37,500 bases of DNA from Anaeromyces robustus. Taxonomy: Eukaryota; Neocallimastigomycota; Neocallimastigomycetes; Neocallimastigales; Neocallimastigaceae. Below the pieces are notes generated by a model. The model had not been told where the DNA came from. It ran no database searches and saw nothing but the letters and a program-made list of their open reading frames with translations. This document shows, in pieces, positions 23,201 through 32,451 of this stretch (position 1 is the stretch's first letter; every line of letters begins with the position of its first letter). Both the position numbers and the translations under genes were made by a program. The DNA lies in NCBI GenBank assembly GCA_002104895.1, contig MCFG01000114.1, positions 60,001-97,500 on the forward strand, read 5' to 3'.

Positions 23201-23817
23201 ACAATAAAAATAAAAATAAAAATAATTAATTCTTATAAAATTATTAATATTTTTTAAATATAATATTATTGTTTTTATTTAATGCTTTAATATATGATTA
23301 TTAAATCAAATAATCTACTTTTTTAAAAAAGAAAAAATTATTAAAAAACTTTAAAAAAATAAATATATATATATTCGCATAATATTATTATTTTCTCAAA
23401 ATATCAATTTGAGTAAAAAATAAAAAGAAATTGATAAATCAACTTTTTTATTAAAAAAAAGTATTAAGCATCATATTTATTTCATATTTAAGTTAATTTT
23501 AATCCTTTAATTTATAATTCAGTATTAATTACAAAATAGATTTCGTAATAATTCAAAATTGAATTGTTGCTTTCAAACATTTTACTTAACACATATACAT
23601 AAACAAAGCGTTATTACTTAATTTCTAATCAAAATAATAGTTTAATTAATATAGAATTCTAAAAGTTTTTAATTTATTAATTTATTTATTTATTAAAATC
23701 AAATAAAAAAATTTAATATAATCAATCAATAGATAAATATAATACCCAGTAGTAAATTTAGTTAATTGAAAAAATTATAAAATATCTTAATAAAAAAAGG
23801 TTTAAATAATATTAAGA
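19052..23817. other. 4.8-kb AT-rich desert between divergent genes
   Basis: No gene is supported here. It separates the LRR receptor (-) from the small gene at 23818 (+), so both ends should hold promoters. Contents: a pyrimidine-rich stretch at 19556-19620 whose forward frame reads MLKFLLLYLTKLFFLLFF and stops after 24 codons, a 9-bp hairpin at 20080-20110, a TAA microsatellite at 20207-20250, and an A-rich, T-poor block at about 22927-23235 that may be 5' untranslated sequence of the small gene. The rest is (AT)n-like. Confidence 0.65.
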
Positions 23818-24071
23818 ATGACTTCATATATTAAATCATTGATCTCTATGTTAACTACTTATAAAGAAGTTAGTGAAAATACTAATCCAAGATTTAAACG
23901 CTATGAACATGGTGAAGTTTGGATTGGTCAAGATGGCAACTCAAGATGTTATTTATTAAAGACAAGGTATGTTCATTATATATTAGTACAATTAATTTAA
24001 TTTGAACATTTTCTAATATATATAAATTTTTTTATATTAATAGTAACTCTAAAAGAGTAAATAAATTTTAG
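23818..24071 (+). CDS. Small protein of unknown function (58 residues)
   Basis: Two exons, join(23818..23966,24044..24071), encode 58 residues. Exon 1 has clearly higher GC and balanced codons compared with its surroundings. It reads MTSYIKSLISMLTTY, then PRFKRYEHGEVWIGQDGNSR and CYLLK. It ends at a consensus donor (AG/GTATGT) in phase 2. The nearest acceptor (ATTAATAG at 24043) restores the frame and gives a basic C-terminus SNSKRVNKF before the stop. A later acceptor at 24071 would instead give RQFKINNFL. No signal peptide, membrane segment or known motif is recognised. The start lies after an A-rich leader, as expected for a highly expressed fungal gene. Exon 2 is uncertain; the gene could continue farther, but I see no good coding sequence downstream. 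Confidence 0.5.
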
Positions 24072-24132
24072 GCAATTCAAAATTAATAATTTTCTTTAAA
24101 TTATTAAATTGGCATCAGTTGTATTCTTTTGA

Positions 24133-24688
24133 ATTGAAAAATTCAGGATTTTTCAATATGTAAAATTTGAATTAATAATTTATATATTAATTTAAAATTA
24201 AATTGAATATGGAAAAAAGAAAAACTATATTTCTAATTAAATGAAATAACTTCTGGAAAATACTAACAAAGAAACTTAAGGTGTAAATTTATAGACTTTA
24301 TTTATGAAAATTTTTATAAAGTATATTATTTTCATAAATGTATATATTATTTATTCTATATTTATTTTTATGTTAAAGAAATATAGAATAGTTATTTAAT
24401 ACACATATTATTATAGAAAATCAAATTTATAAAGTTTTTATACATTTTAAGATATATTAAAATATATAAATATTATAAAATAGTATTTAATATATTGAAT
24501 ATATCTACTTTTATAAATAAAATTGTAAGCTGAACAATTTTATTTATAAAAGAAATGTAACTAAAATTATTGACAAATTTTTATATTAGATAAAAATTAT
24601 TTGTCTAATAAAAAAAAATATTTAAATTAAATATCAATTCAAAATTCTTTCAATAATTAAAGATATATATAATTCTATATCTTTAATT
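24133..24688. repeat. Group of five perfect stem-loops downstream of the small gene
   Basis: Perfect inverted repeats by arm: 24133-24142 with 24148-24157 (10 bp, 5-base loop TCAGG); 24300-24311 with 24328-24339 (12 bp); 24352-24363 with 24379-24390 (12 bp); 24508-24525 with 24535-24552 (18 bp, 9-base loop); 24655-24667 with 24676-24688 (13 bp, 8-base loop). An imperfect hairpin lies at about 24568-24606. In DNA this AT-rich, short stems arise by chance, but the 18-bp one is notable. Confidence 0.65.
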
Positions 24689-25811
24689 AATTATCAATCA
24701 CTAAACTAAGAATTTGCAGTACAAAAATAATAATAACAAGCAAAACAAAAAATAATAATAATAATAAACATGAAAATAATTTATATATATAATTTAATAA
24801 ATTATAAAACAAAATAAAAAAATCAAAAAAAAAAAAAAAAATTCAAAAAAAAAAAAAAAAATACACACACAAAAAAATAAAAAAAAAATAAAAAATAAAA
24901 AATAAACGCAAATAAATAAAACAAAAGAAACAAAAATTAAAATAAAAGAAAAGAAAAAATGAGTGAAACGAAAAATAATATAAACTAAAAATCAAAAATA
25001 AAACAAAATGAATCAAAAAATAAAATAAAATATTAAATCAAAAATTAAAAAATAAAAATAAGAAAAAATAAAAAAAATAAAAAATAAAAAAAAAATATGC
25101 ATAACAACAAAATTAATATTTTTTATATACATACAAAATGACTTTTAAATGAATTAAAAGCTAAAATGTAAATGAATCAAAAAAAAAAAAAAAAAAAAAA
25201 AAATTTCAAAATTTGCACCATATTGTTGTAAATATATTTTTTATAGATATTTTCTAATCATATGAGAAAAATGATGCCTATTTTAATAATCTAAATATTA
25301 TCAGATAAGTTTTTTTTACAGTTATAATTTAGTCAGCAACTTAATAGTAAATAACAATAAACCATTCTGCATATCTTGTGATATTTTCAAACATAATTTT
25401 TTAATATTATCTGTTAACTATATATACTATTCAAAAATATATATTCTTTTTAATAATAATTAATATTATTTTTAATTTTTTTTCTTTATTTTAATAATAT
25501 TAATTATATAAAATAATAATTATAGATTAATAGTAGTTATTAAAAAGAAATATATATTACTATTTATATATTTTTTTTATTTTAAAATTTAATCATAGAA
25601 AACCTTATTTTTTTTTTTTTTGTTTTATTAAAATAATAATTTCATTATTATTTTTTAATATAATAAAAACATCAAATAATATAATATAATAAAAAAAATT
25701 AAAAAAAATAATAAAATAAAATAAAAAAAAATAAGAAAAATAAGAAAAATAGTATAATTATTATTTAATATAGTATAACATAAAAAATAAATAATTAATA
25801 AGAGGATTAAA

Positions 25812-26008
25812 GTTTGGAAAAAGTTTGGATATATTTTGTGGATAATAAATTGAAAAAATTGTTTGGAAAAAGTTTGGATATATTTTGTGGATAATAAATT
25901 GAAAAAATTGTTTGGAAAAAGTTTGGATATAATTTTGTGGATAATAAGTTGAGAAAATTGTTTAGAAAAAGTATGGATATATTTTGTGGATTATAAATTG
26001 AGATAATT
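25812..26008. repeat. 49-bp tandem minisatellite, four copies
   Basis: Copies start at 25812, 25861, 25910 and 25960. Each begins GTTTGGAAAAAGTTTGGATA and continues with TTTTGTGGATAATAAATTGA. The first two are identical and later ones diverge. There are no unique spacers between copies. Confidence 0.9.
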
Positions 26009-26173
26009 GTTATAAACAGATTGTGAGTAATTGGATTAAAAGCATAAATATAATATATTATATTATATAAATAAGTGGAATGGATAATAAATTGAAAAAC
26101 AAAGAGAATGAAGAAAAAAAAAAAAAAAAAAAAAAAAAAAGGTAGTGAATATTATCATTTAATATTATAAGAC

Positions 26174-26205
26174 CCTTCGATAGCTCAGTTTGACTGTAGA
26201 GTTCC
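26174..26205 (+). pseudogene. tRNA-Tyr(GUA) 5' fragment
   Basis: Bases 26174-26190 (CCTTCGATAGCTCAGTT) match the acceptor 5' strand and D-arm of eukaryotic tRNA-Tyr. They are followed directly by GACTGTAGA, the tRNA-Tyr anticodon region with GTA. About a dozen bases of the D-loop/D-stem are missing between these blocks, and no T-arm (GTTCGA) or acceptor 3' strand is found in the next 200 bases. It is probably a broken tRNA gene or a tRNA-derived element remnant. Confidence 0.6.
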
Positions 26206-26767
26206 TAAATATTGATTATTAATTATTGGTTATTAACTTATAATTTCAAAATACATATTAATTAATAAGTGAAAAAAAACTTCTGTTAAAGCTTAAAAAA
26301 TTGCTGATTAAATATATAAGATGTAAAAATAATTTTGGTTGTGACGGGGAAAAAAAAAGAGAAAAGTGACAGGAAAACAGAAAACAAAAATAATTTTCTG
26401 GATGTATTGGAGTTAAGGATGAATCACAAAAAAAAATTTAAAATAAAACAATAAAAATAACAAATAAATATACAATACAATAAATATACAAATAAAGAAT
26501 TAAATAATCATAATAATAAAAAATTATAAAATAATAATATAACAAAAAAAAAAAAAATTAATCTATTAAAATGCTAAAATAAAAACCGAAAAATAGATTA
26601 ATAATTATTAAACAGTAAAATATATAAAAGAATTTTTCTTGTTTGATATAATAAAATAACTTAATATGAAATATGATGATCTTTTTGTCTTATAATAATA
26701 ATAATATTTGAAAGAATTACTATATATATTTGATTTAGGATTCAGGACTACTGTTTGAAGTAATAAT

Positions 26768-26840
26768 GAATTAATATAATATGGAATTAATACAATATGA
26801 ATCAATAATACAATATGAATCAATAATTCAATACGAATCA

Positions 26841-26841
<1 letters not shown>
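26768..26841. repeat. 16-18-bp tandem repeat
   Basis: About four short units of the type AATCAATAATACAATATG occur in a row and run into a TAA microsatellite at 26843-26881. Short frames here are translations of the repeat. Confidence 0.7.
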
Positions 26842-26882
<41 letters not shown>

Positions 26883-27853
26883 TAAAGAATAAATATGATT
26901 TTATAATCAATTTCTTTTTTATTATTAATCTTTATTTATTATCTATAATAAAAATAGTTTGTTCTTTTTTTTACTGTTTTATTTATTTATTTATTATATA
27001 TATGTTTTTAAAATAAAGTAATTTTTTTTTATTATAATTATTTAAATAATTACTTTATAAATTAATAAATTAATATTTTAATATTTTACCTTTTTTATTA
27101 TATATATTTTTATTTATTATTATTATTATTTAATGGTTTTCTAATATATATAAGAAAACAAAAAAAAATAATATTATTATTAAAAAAAACATAACATATT
27201 TATTATTCATTATATTCCTATAGACATATATATTTAAAATAAAATAAATATATAATACATATTCTAATTCATATTTAAATTGTATCATATTCTTTTTTTA
27301 AATATATTTAATATATTTTTTCTTTCTTTGTATTTAAAAAAAAATTGTAATATATTAAATATATATTATAAATAATCACTAATTTAAGTAAAACAAAAAA
27401 AAAAAAAAATAAATAAAAAATAAAAAAAAAAAAAAATAAAATAAATTAAAAAATAAAATATAAATGATATTATTTTCCTATTATTTATTTTAAAAAATGG
27501 TATTATTATACAAAGTTAAATAATTATATATTAATTATTTTATAATAATTCTATTAAAATTAATTTTTACTCAAAAATATTTCTATTAAAACTTAAAAGA
27601 TTAGAAAATAATTATTAAAAAAAAATCATATAAAATAATATAAAAGACTTTTTTTAATTATTTATTTGATTATATATATATATTTCATTTAATTCATGAA
27701 ATTCGGTTTTTAACAACATTTCCTGGGAATAACCATTATACTATTATTAGATAAATCATTTCCACTTTTTAAAACAATATTCAACAATATACAATATTTA
27801 ATTTGATAATATAGTATATACCATACTATATTTAACAATTAGATTATAATAGA

Positions 27854-27885
<32 letters not shown>

Positions 27886-28181
27886 TCTATATTAAAAAAG
27901 GTACTACAAAATATTACTGTTAATAATGTTTAGTACTTTCTACTCTATGGAACATATTTAAATTTAAAATAAAATTAATGCATAATATTTTTTGTTCTTT
28001 TTTTTTTTTTTTTTTTTTATAATATTTTATTTTATATATTAATAATAAATATGGACAAATTTTTTTTGCACACTTCTGCTGCGCTTCCTAACTAACTAAC
28101 TAATACAAATATTAATACCTATATTAAGGACCCCAAACTACTTTATATAAATTCTAATATAAAAAATAATAATAAAATAAT

Positions 28182-28356
28182 ATAAAAAAATAATAATTAA
28201 TAATAAAATAATAATTAATAATAATAAAATAATAATTAATATAAAAAATAATAATTAATAATAAAATAATAATTAATAATAATAAAATAATAATTAATAT
28301 AAAAAATAATAATTAATATTAAAATAATAATTAATAATAATAAAATAATAATTAAT
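28182..28356. repeat. 58-bp AT-only tandem repeat, three copies
   Basis: Units begin at 28182, 28241 and 28299. Each is built from shorter AATAATTAATAATAAAAT blocks, so this is a nested repeat made only of A and T. Confidence 0.8.
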
Positions 28357-28605
28357 AAGAACAAATTTTAATAATAAGAATTATTAATAATAAATTTTAT
28401 TAATAATTTTTATTAATAGTATAGATTATTATTAATTATTTTTTATCCATTATTAATTATTATTGAAATTTTTATTTCAATATTAATTATTTCAATAGTT
28501 TTTAATTTATACAATATATTTTAATATATTATATAATATATTGGAATATAATGAAATTAAATTATTAACATATGAATATTTAAATTTTGCTTTACAAATT
28601 ATTTT

Positions 28606-28732
28606 GACCAATCATTTAATAGTGATATAACCAATTAGAGCTTTAGAAATAAGCTTTGCTTAAAAAATAACATTTTTGTATGAGCATTTTTAATCCTTTC
28701 TCTTTTAATTGTTGCGTAAATTAACGACTAAG
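28606..28732 (+). promoter_or_regulatory. Probable RPS5 promoter with two CCAAT boxes
   Basis: CCAAT occurs at 28608-28612 (GACCAATCA) and 28631-28635 (AACCAATTAG), 23 bases apart in a locally less AT-rich patch. A pyrimidine tract TCCTTTCTCTTTT (28693-28705) follows, a plausible start region. A donor-like AAG/GTATAT at 28733 and the acceptor AATAATAG at 28949, seven bases before the ATG, could bound a 217-base 5'-leader intron, as is common in fungal ribosomal protein genes. This is inference from motifs and position. Confidence 0.4.
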
Positions 28733-28955
28733 GTATATTATATGTGTTTAATGAATTTTATATTTTATGTGTTTAATGTGTTATATTTATGATTTATGTG
28801 TTGTGTATGATGAAATTATTTGATGGATGCATAATTGAATGATGAATGGATGAAAAATAAATCAAAAAGAAAATATATGAGTATTATATTAATATTTTTT
28901 TTTATCTATTCTTTAAATATATATAAATTAATTAAACCGTCAATAATAGAACAAC

Positions 28956-29883
28956 ATGGCCGCAACTTTACCAGTGGAAATTCTTAATACTGAATCAAAC
29001 GCTACTCCACGTCTCTTCAACAAGTGGAGGTAAGTGTTATTTGAAATAAAAAAACTCATATATTAATAAGATTGACAAAAAATTAACATAATTATTATTT
29101 AATTATATAAAACAATATTATAGCTACGAAGAAGTTGAATCTAAGGAACTTTCTCTTGCTGTATGTATATATATTATTTATATTTTATATAAAAATATTA
29201 CATATTTAATGTATAGAAAGAAAAAGGAATTAATATGAATTTTTTTTATAATAAAAGGATTACCTTCAAATCAGTCACCCAGTTTACCTTCCACACACTG
29301 CTGGTCGTTACCAAGTCAAAAGATTCCGTAAGGCTCAAGTATGTAAAAATATATAATATATATTATATTATTTATTATATTTTATTTGCAAATGGGATAT
29401 ATATAAATTTAATACAAGAAATAATATTAACGTTTAAAATTTAATACATATTTATAATATCAGTGTCCAATTGTTGAACGTTTAACTAACTCTCTTATGA
29501 TGCACGGACGTAACAACGGTAAGAAGCTCATGGCTACTCGTATTGTCAAGCACACTTTCGAAATCATCCACCTTCTTACTGACCAAAACCCAATCCAAGT
29601 TTTATTAGATGCTATCACCAACACTGGTCCACGTGAAGATTCTACCCGTATTGGTTCATCCGGTACCGTCAGAAGACAAGCTGTTGATGTTTCTCCATTA
29701 AGAAGAGTCAACCAAGCTATCTGGCTCCTTACCACTGGTGCCCGTGAAGCTTCCTTCAGAAACATCAAGACCATCGCTGAATGTCTTGCTGAAGAATTAA
29801 TTAACGCTGCTAAGGGTTCCTCCAACTCTTACGCCATCAAGAAGAAGGATGAAATTGAACGTGTCGCTAAGAGCAACCGTTAA
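28956..29883 (+). CDS. RPS5: 40S ribosomal protein uS7 (RPS5)
   Basis: Small-subunit ribosomal protein uS7, which binds the 3' major domain of 18S rRNA near the mRNA exit. Four exons, join(28956..29029,29124..29160,29258..29338,29464..29883), total 612 nt and 203 residues, the usual length in eukaryotes. Unmistakable blocks are [59 protein letters not shown] and the C-terminus [14 protein letters not shown]. Donors are strong (GTAAGT, GTATGT, GTATGT). Codon choice is sharply GC-shifted (CTC, AAG, GCC, ATC, ACC) compared with all other genes in the window, as expected for translational selection on a very highly expressed gene. Start choice is set by ATGGCC just after the last upstream AG. Confidence 0.97.
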
Positions 29884-30792
29884 GAACCATATACATTATT
29901 CAATTTTGTATATAACACAGATTTATATGGGCTTATTGTTACTATAAATCTTAATAGATTAATAAATAATTTAAAAAAAATATATGTTGGATAAAATATA
30001 AAGTAATTAAAGTGTTTTATAATAAATAAATGAAGACTTTTTCGTATATGGATTTAGGTAAAAAAGTAAATAATTATTAAATGATTTATTATTGATATTT
30101 GTTGTCATATTTTTATTATTTTTATTATTATTAAAGTTATAACTTGATAAATGATCTTTCAGCATCAATAATTTATTATGATATATGCAACAATAAAATT
30201 GTTAGTATATTTATCAAATTTATACAATATGGATTGAAAAGAAAAGTATTTTAAATTGTTGTACATATCATAAAGGTATTAATTTTTTTATTATAATTAC
30301 AAATAATTAAAATTTATTATTTATTATTAATACTATTATTGTATTAAATAAATTACATAAATTCCTATAATTTTCAATTCATTATTATTTATTTACAAGG
30401 ACAGTTTGCATAATTAATATTTAATTAGTACTTAAAAAAAAAAAAAAAAAAAAAAGAATAGCCAAATAAATAATTTAATTTTATGTCCATTATAAATATT
30501 ATAAAATAATAATTAGGTCGATTTAATTCAATTAATTTTAAATTGAAAAGATTATGTCTGAATTATTTTATTTTTTCTCATTTCTCTGATTTGAATAGAA
30601 ACTTTTTTTTTTGTTTATTTATTTTTTATTTTTTAAATAATCTTTTTAATAGTTTATATGTGACCAGTAGATAATAGAATTAATAATATTGTTGTTAAGG
30701 GTTATAAAAGTAGTTCTAATAATGGGAAACAATAATATATGTAATATCGATATTTTAGGAAATGGGAAAATTGTTAACTGGTACCGAATTTA

Positions 30793-30830
<38 letters not shown>

Positions 30831-32451
30831 AATTGGTGAAAGAGAACCTTGATTTTAATAAAATTGCTGACAATTGTCCATATAATAAGGAATGGAAATG
30901 TTTGTTTAAGTGTCAGACTGTTTCAGGTACAGATTCAAAATCTCCATTCTTGTTGCGATCTGCGGGGCTCTATTGAATGTCAATGCTGATAAGACAGTAA
31001 GATAACTTAGTAAGGCAAATGCTAATTCTATAACTGACTCAAGTGGGATAGGATAAATTAATTTTACATTAATTTTATAGAATAGGTAGAATTAAAGGCT
31101 AGTATGAATTTATTGTTTTTATGGTATAATTATGTGCTTAAAAAAAAAATTATTTTTTTTTTCTAGAAAATATTTATTCAAATTGGATAATTAATAAATT
31201 CTTTTTTAAAAAAAAAAATAAAAAAAATAAAAAATATTTAAAAAAATATGTGGATAGAAATGAAAAATAACCAGCCGTAGTTTATTTATGGTTTATTATG
31301 GTTTATTATAGTTTATTATGTTACAATTCTCTTCTATGGAATAATTTTTAAATAAAATTTTATTTATTATAATTATATTATTAAATAAAGATTTTTACAT
31401 AAATTTTATCTTTGAAATTATTAGTTTTAATAAACTTCTTAAAGCATTCAATATAAAAAAGTAATAATATTTTTTTCTGTTTTATTTTATTTTTAATATT
31501 AATATTGGTAAAAACGAAAAATAAGTAGTACTTATATCCTATTAATAATAATAATCATATAATTATTTCTTATAAAAAAGAAATATTAATAATTAGTAAA
31601 AATTAAAAATAAGTAGTACTAATAATTACTAAATAAAAATATTTGTTATTATTAATAAAGTATTCCATATTATTAATATAGTTGTAAATTAAGGGTACAA
31701 TTTTAATGTTAAAAAATTTTTTGGTGGTTGAAATAAAAATTTTTAAAAATTTTATTTAATTTAAAAATTATTGTAATACATTTTTAATCTACATTTTTAA
31801 ATTGATTATGTATGTATCAAATATTATTCTTTAAAAAAAAAAAAAAGATCGAATAATTTAAATTTTTAAAAAATTTTTTTTTATACTTTTTAATATATTT
31901 ATTTTGAAGAATAATTCTAAAAGGTATAATTTAAAAAATCATTTGATATTATAATTTAAAATAAATTTATATACTTATTATCTAAAATTATAAAAATAAT
32001 TTAATAAAATAAATAGAATTATTATATTATAAATATTTGTATAATATATATAATATTTATATATTAATTAATAAATTAAAAATCTTGAAAAAATAAAAGA
32101 ATTATTAATATGTCAAATTGAGCTTAGCAATTAAATTCTATTAATCCTTATTATTATTATCATTATTATTAATATTATTAAAATAAACACTAAATTAATA
32201 TTTATTAATATAAATATAATAATTTTTATAGGTCATTGACATTGACTTTTTATGAATTAGAATTTTTAACAAATAGATTTCAAATTATTCTTTCAATATC
32301 TATTTTATCTATTATATCTCTATACTATTATATACACATAATTATCACGAATATCATATAATTTATTATCTTGATATATTTATTTTATATATTACTTTCA
32401 TAAATCATAATATTTATTTTTTGAAAAAAAAAAAAATAAAATATAATTAAA
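29884..32451. other. 2.6-kb intergenic region with a possible gene relic
   Basis: AT-rich spacer between RPS5 and the M16C gene. It carries a TATA-like GGTTATAAAAG (30700-30710), a GC-denser stretch with a secretion-signal-like frame (30910-31056), two copies of the short block TAAGTAGTACT (about 31522 and 31611), and otherwise simple sequence. The last few hundred bases should hold the M16C promoter. Confidence 0.65.
30910..31056 (+). pseudogene. Possible relic of a secreted-protein gene (signal-peptide exon)
   Basis: In an island of balanced base composition the frame reads FKISILVAICGALLNVNA then DKTVR, a convincing signal peptide (charged start, hydrophobic core, small residues before the cut). 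The frame then hits TAA at 31003, but resumes with LSKANANSITDSSGIG to a second stop at 31054. No in-frame ATG exists after the upstream stop at 30907. GTAAGA at 30997 could be a donor, and a TATA-like site lies 230 bases upstream. It may be a decayed gene or an exon whose start lies in an unrecognised upstream exon. Confidence 0.35.

Larger units (their letters stand above)
24072..28955. other. 4.9-kb AT-rich desert with hairpins, minisatellites and a tRNA fragment
   Basis: No protein gene is supported. It contains a group of stem-loops (24133-24688), an A-rich strand-biased block (about 24715-25200), a 49-bp tandem repeat (25812-26008), a tRNA-Tyr fragment (26174-26205), an 18-bp repeat (26768-26841), a TAA run (26843-26881), a 58-bp repeat (28182-28356) and the likely promoter of RPS5 (from about 28600). 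Confidence 0.65.

Noticed and set aside
25812-26008. CRISPR-like array
   Set aside because: The copies are contiguous without unique spacers, and the genome is eukaryotic.
26608-26841. 77-codon minus-strand frame with IHIVLL repeats
   Set aside because: It is a reading of the 16-18-bp tandem repeat and AT-rich flank.
29460-29825. 121-codon frame on the minus strand
   Set aside because: It is the antisense shadow of RPS5 exon 4.
30931-31010. tRNA-Ser or tRNA-Leu in the GC-denser island
   Set aside because: No A or B box and no pairing acceptor stem; the signal-peptide reading explains the composition better.
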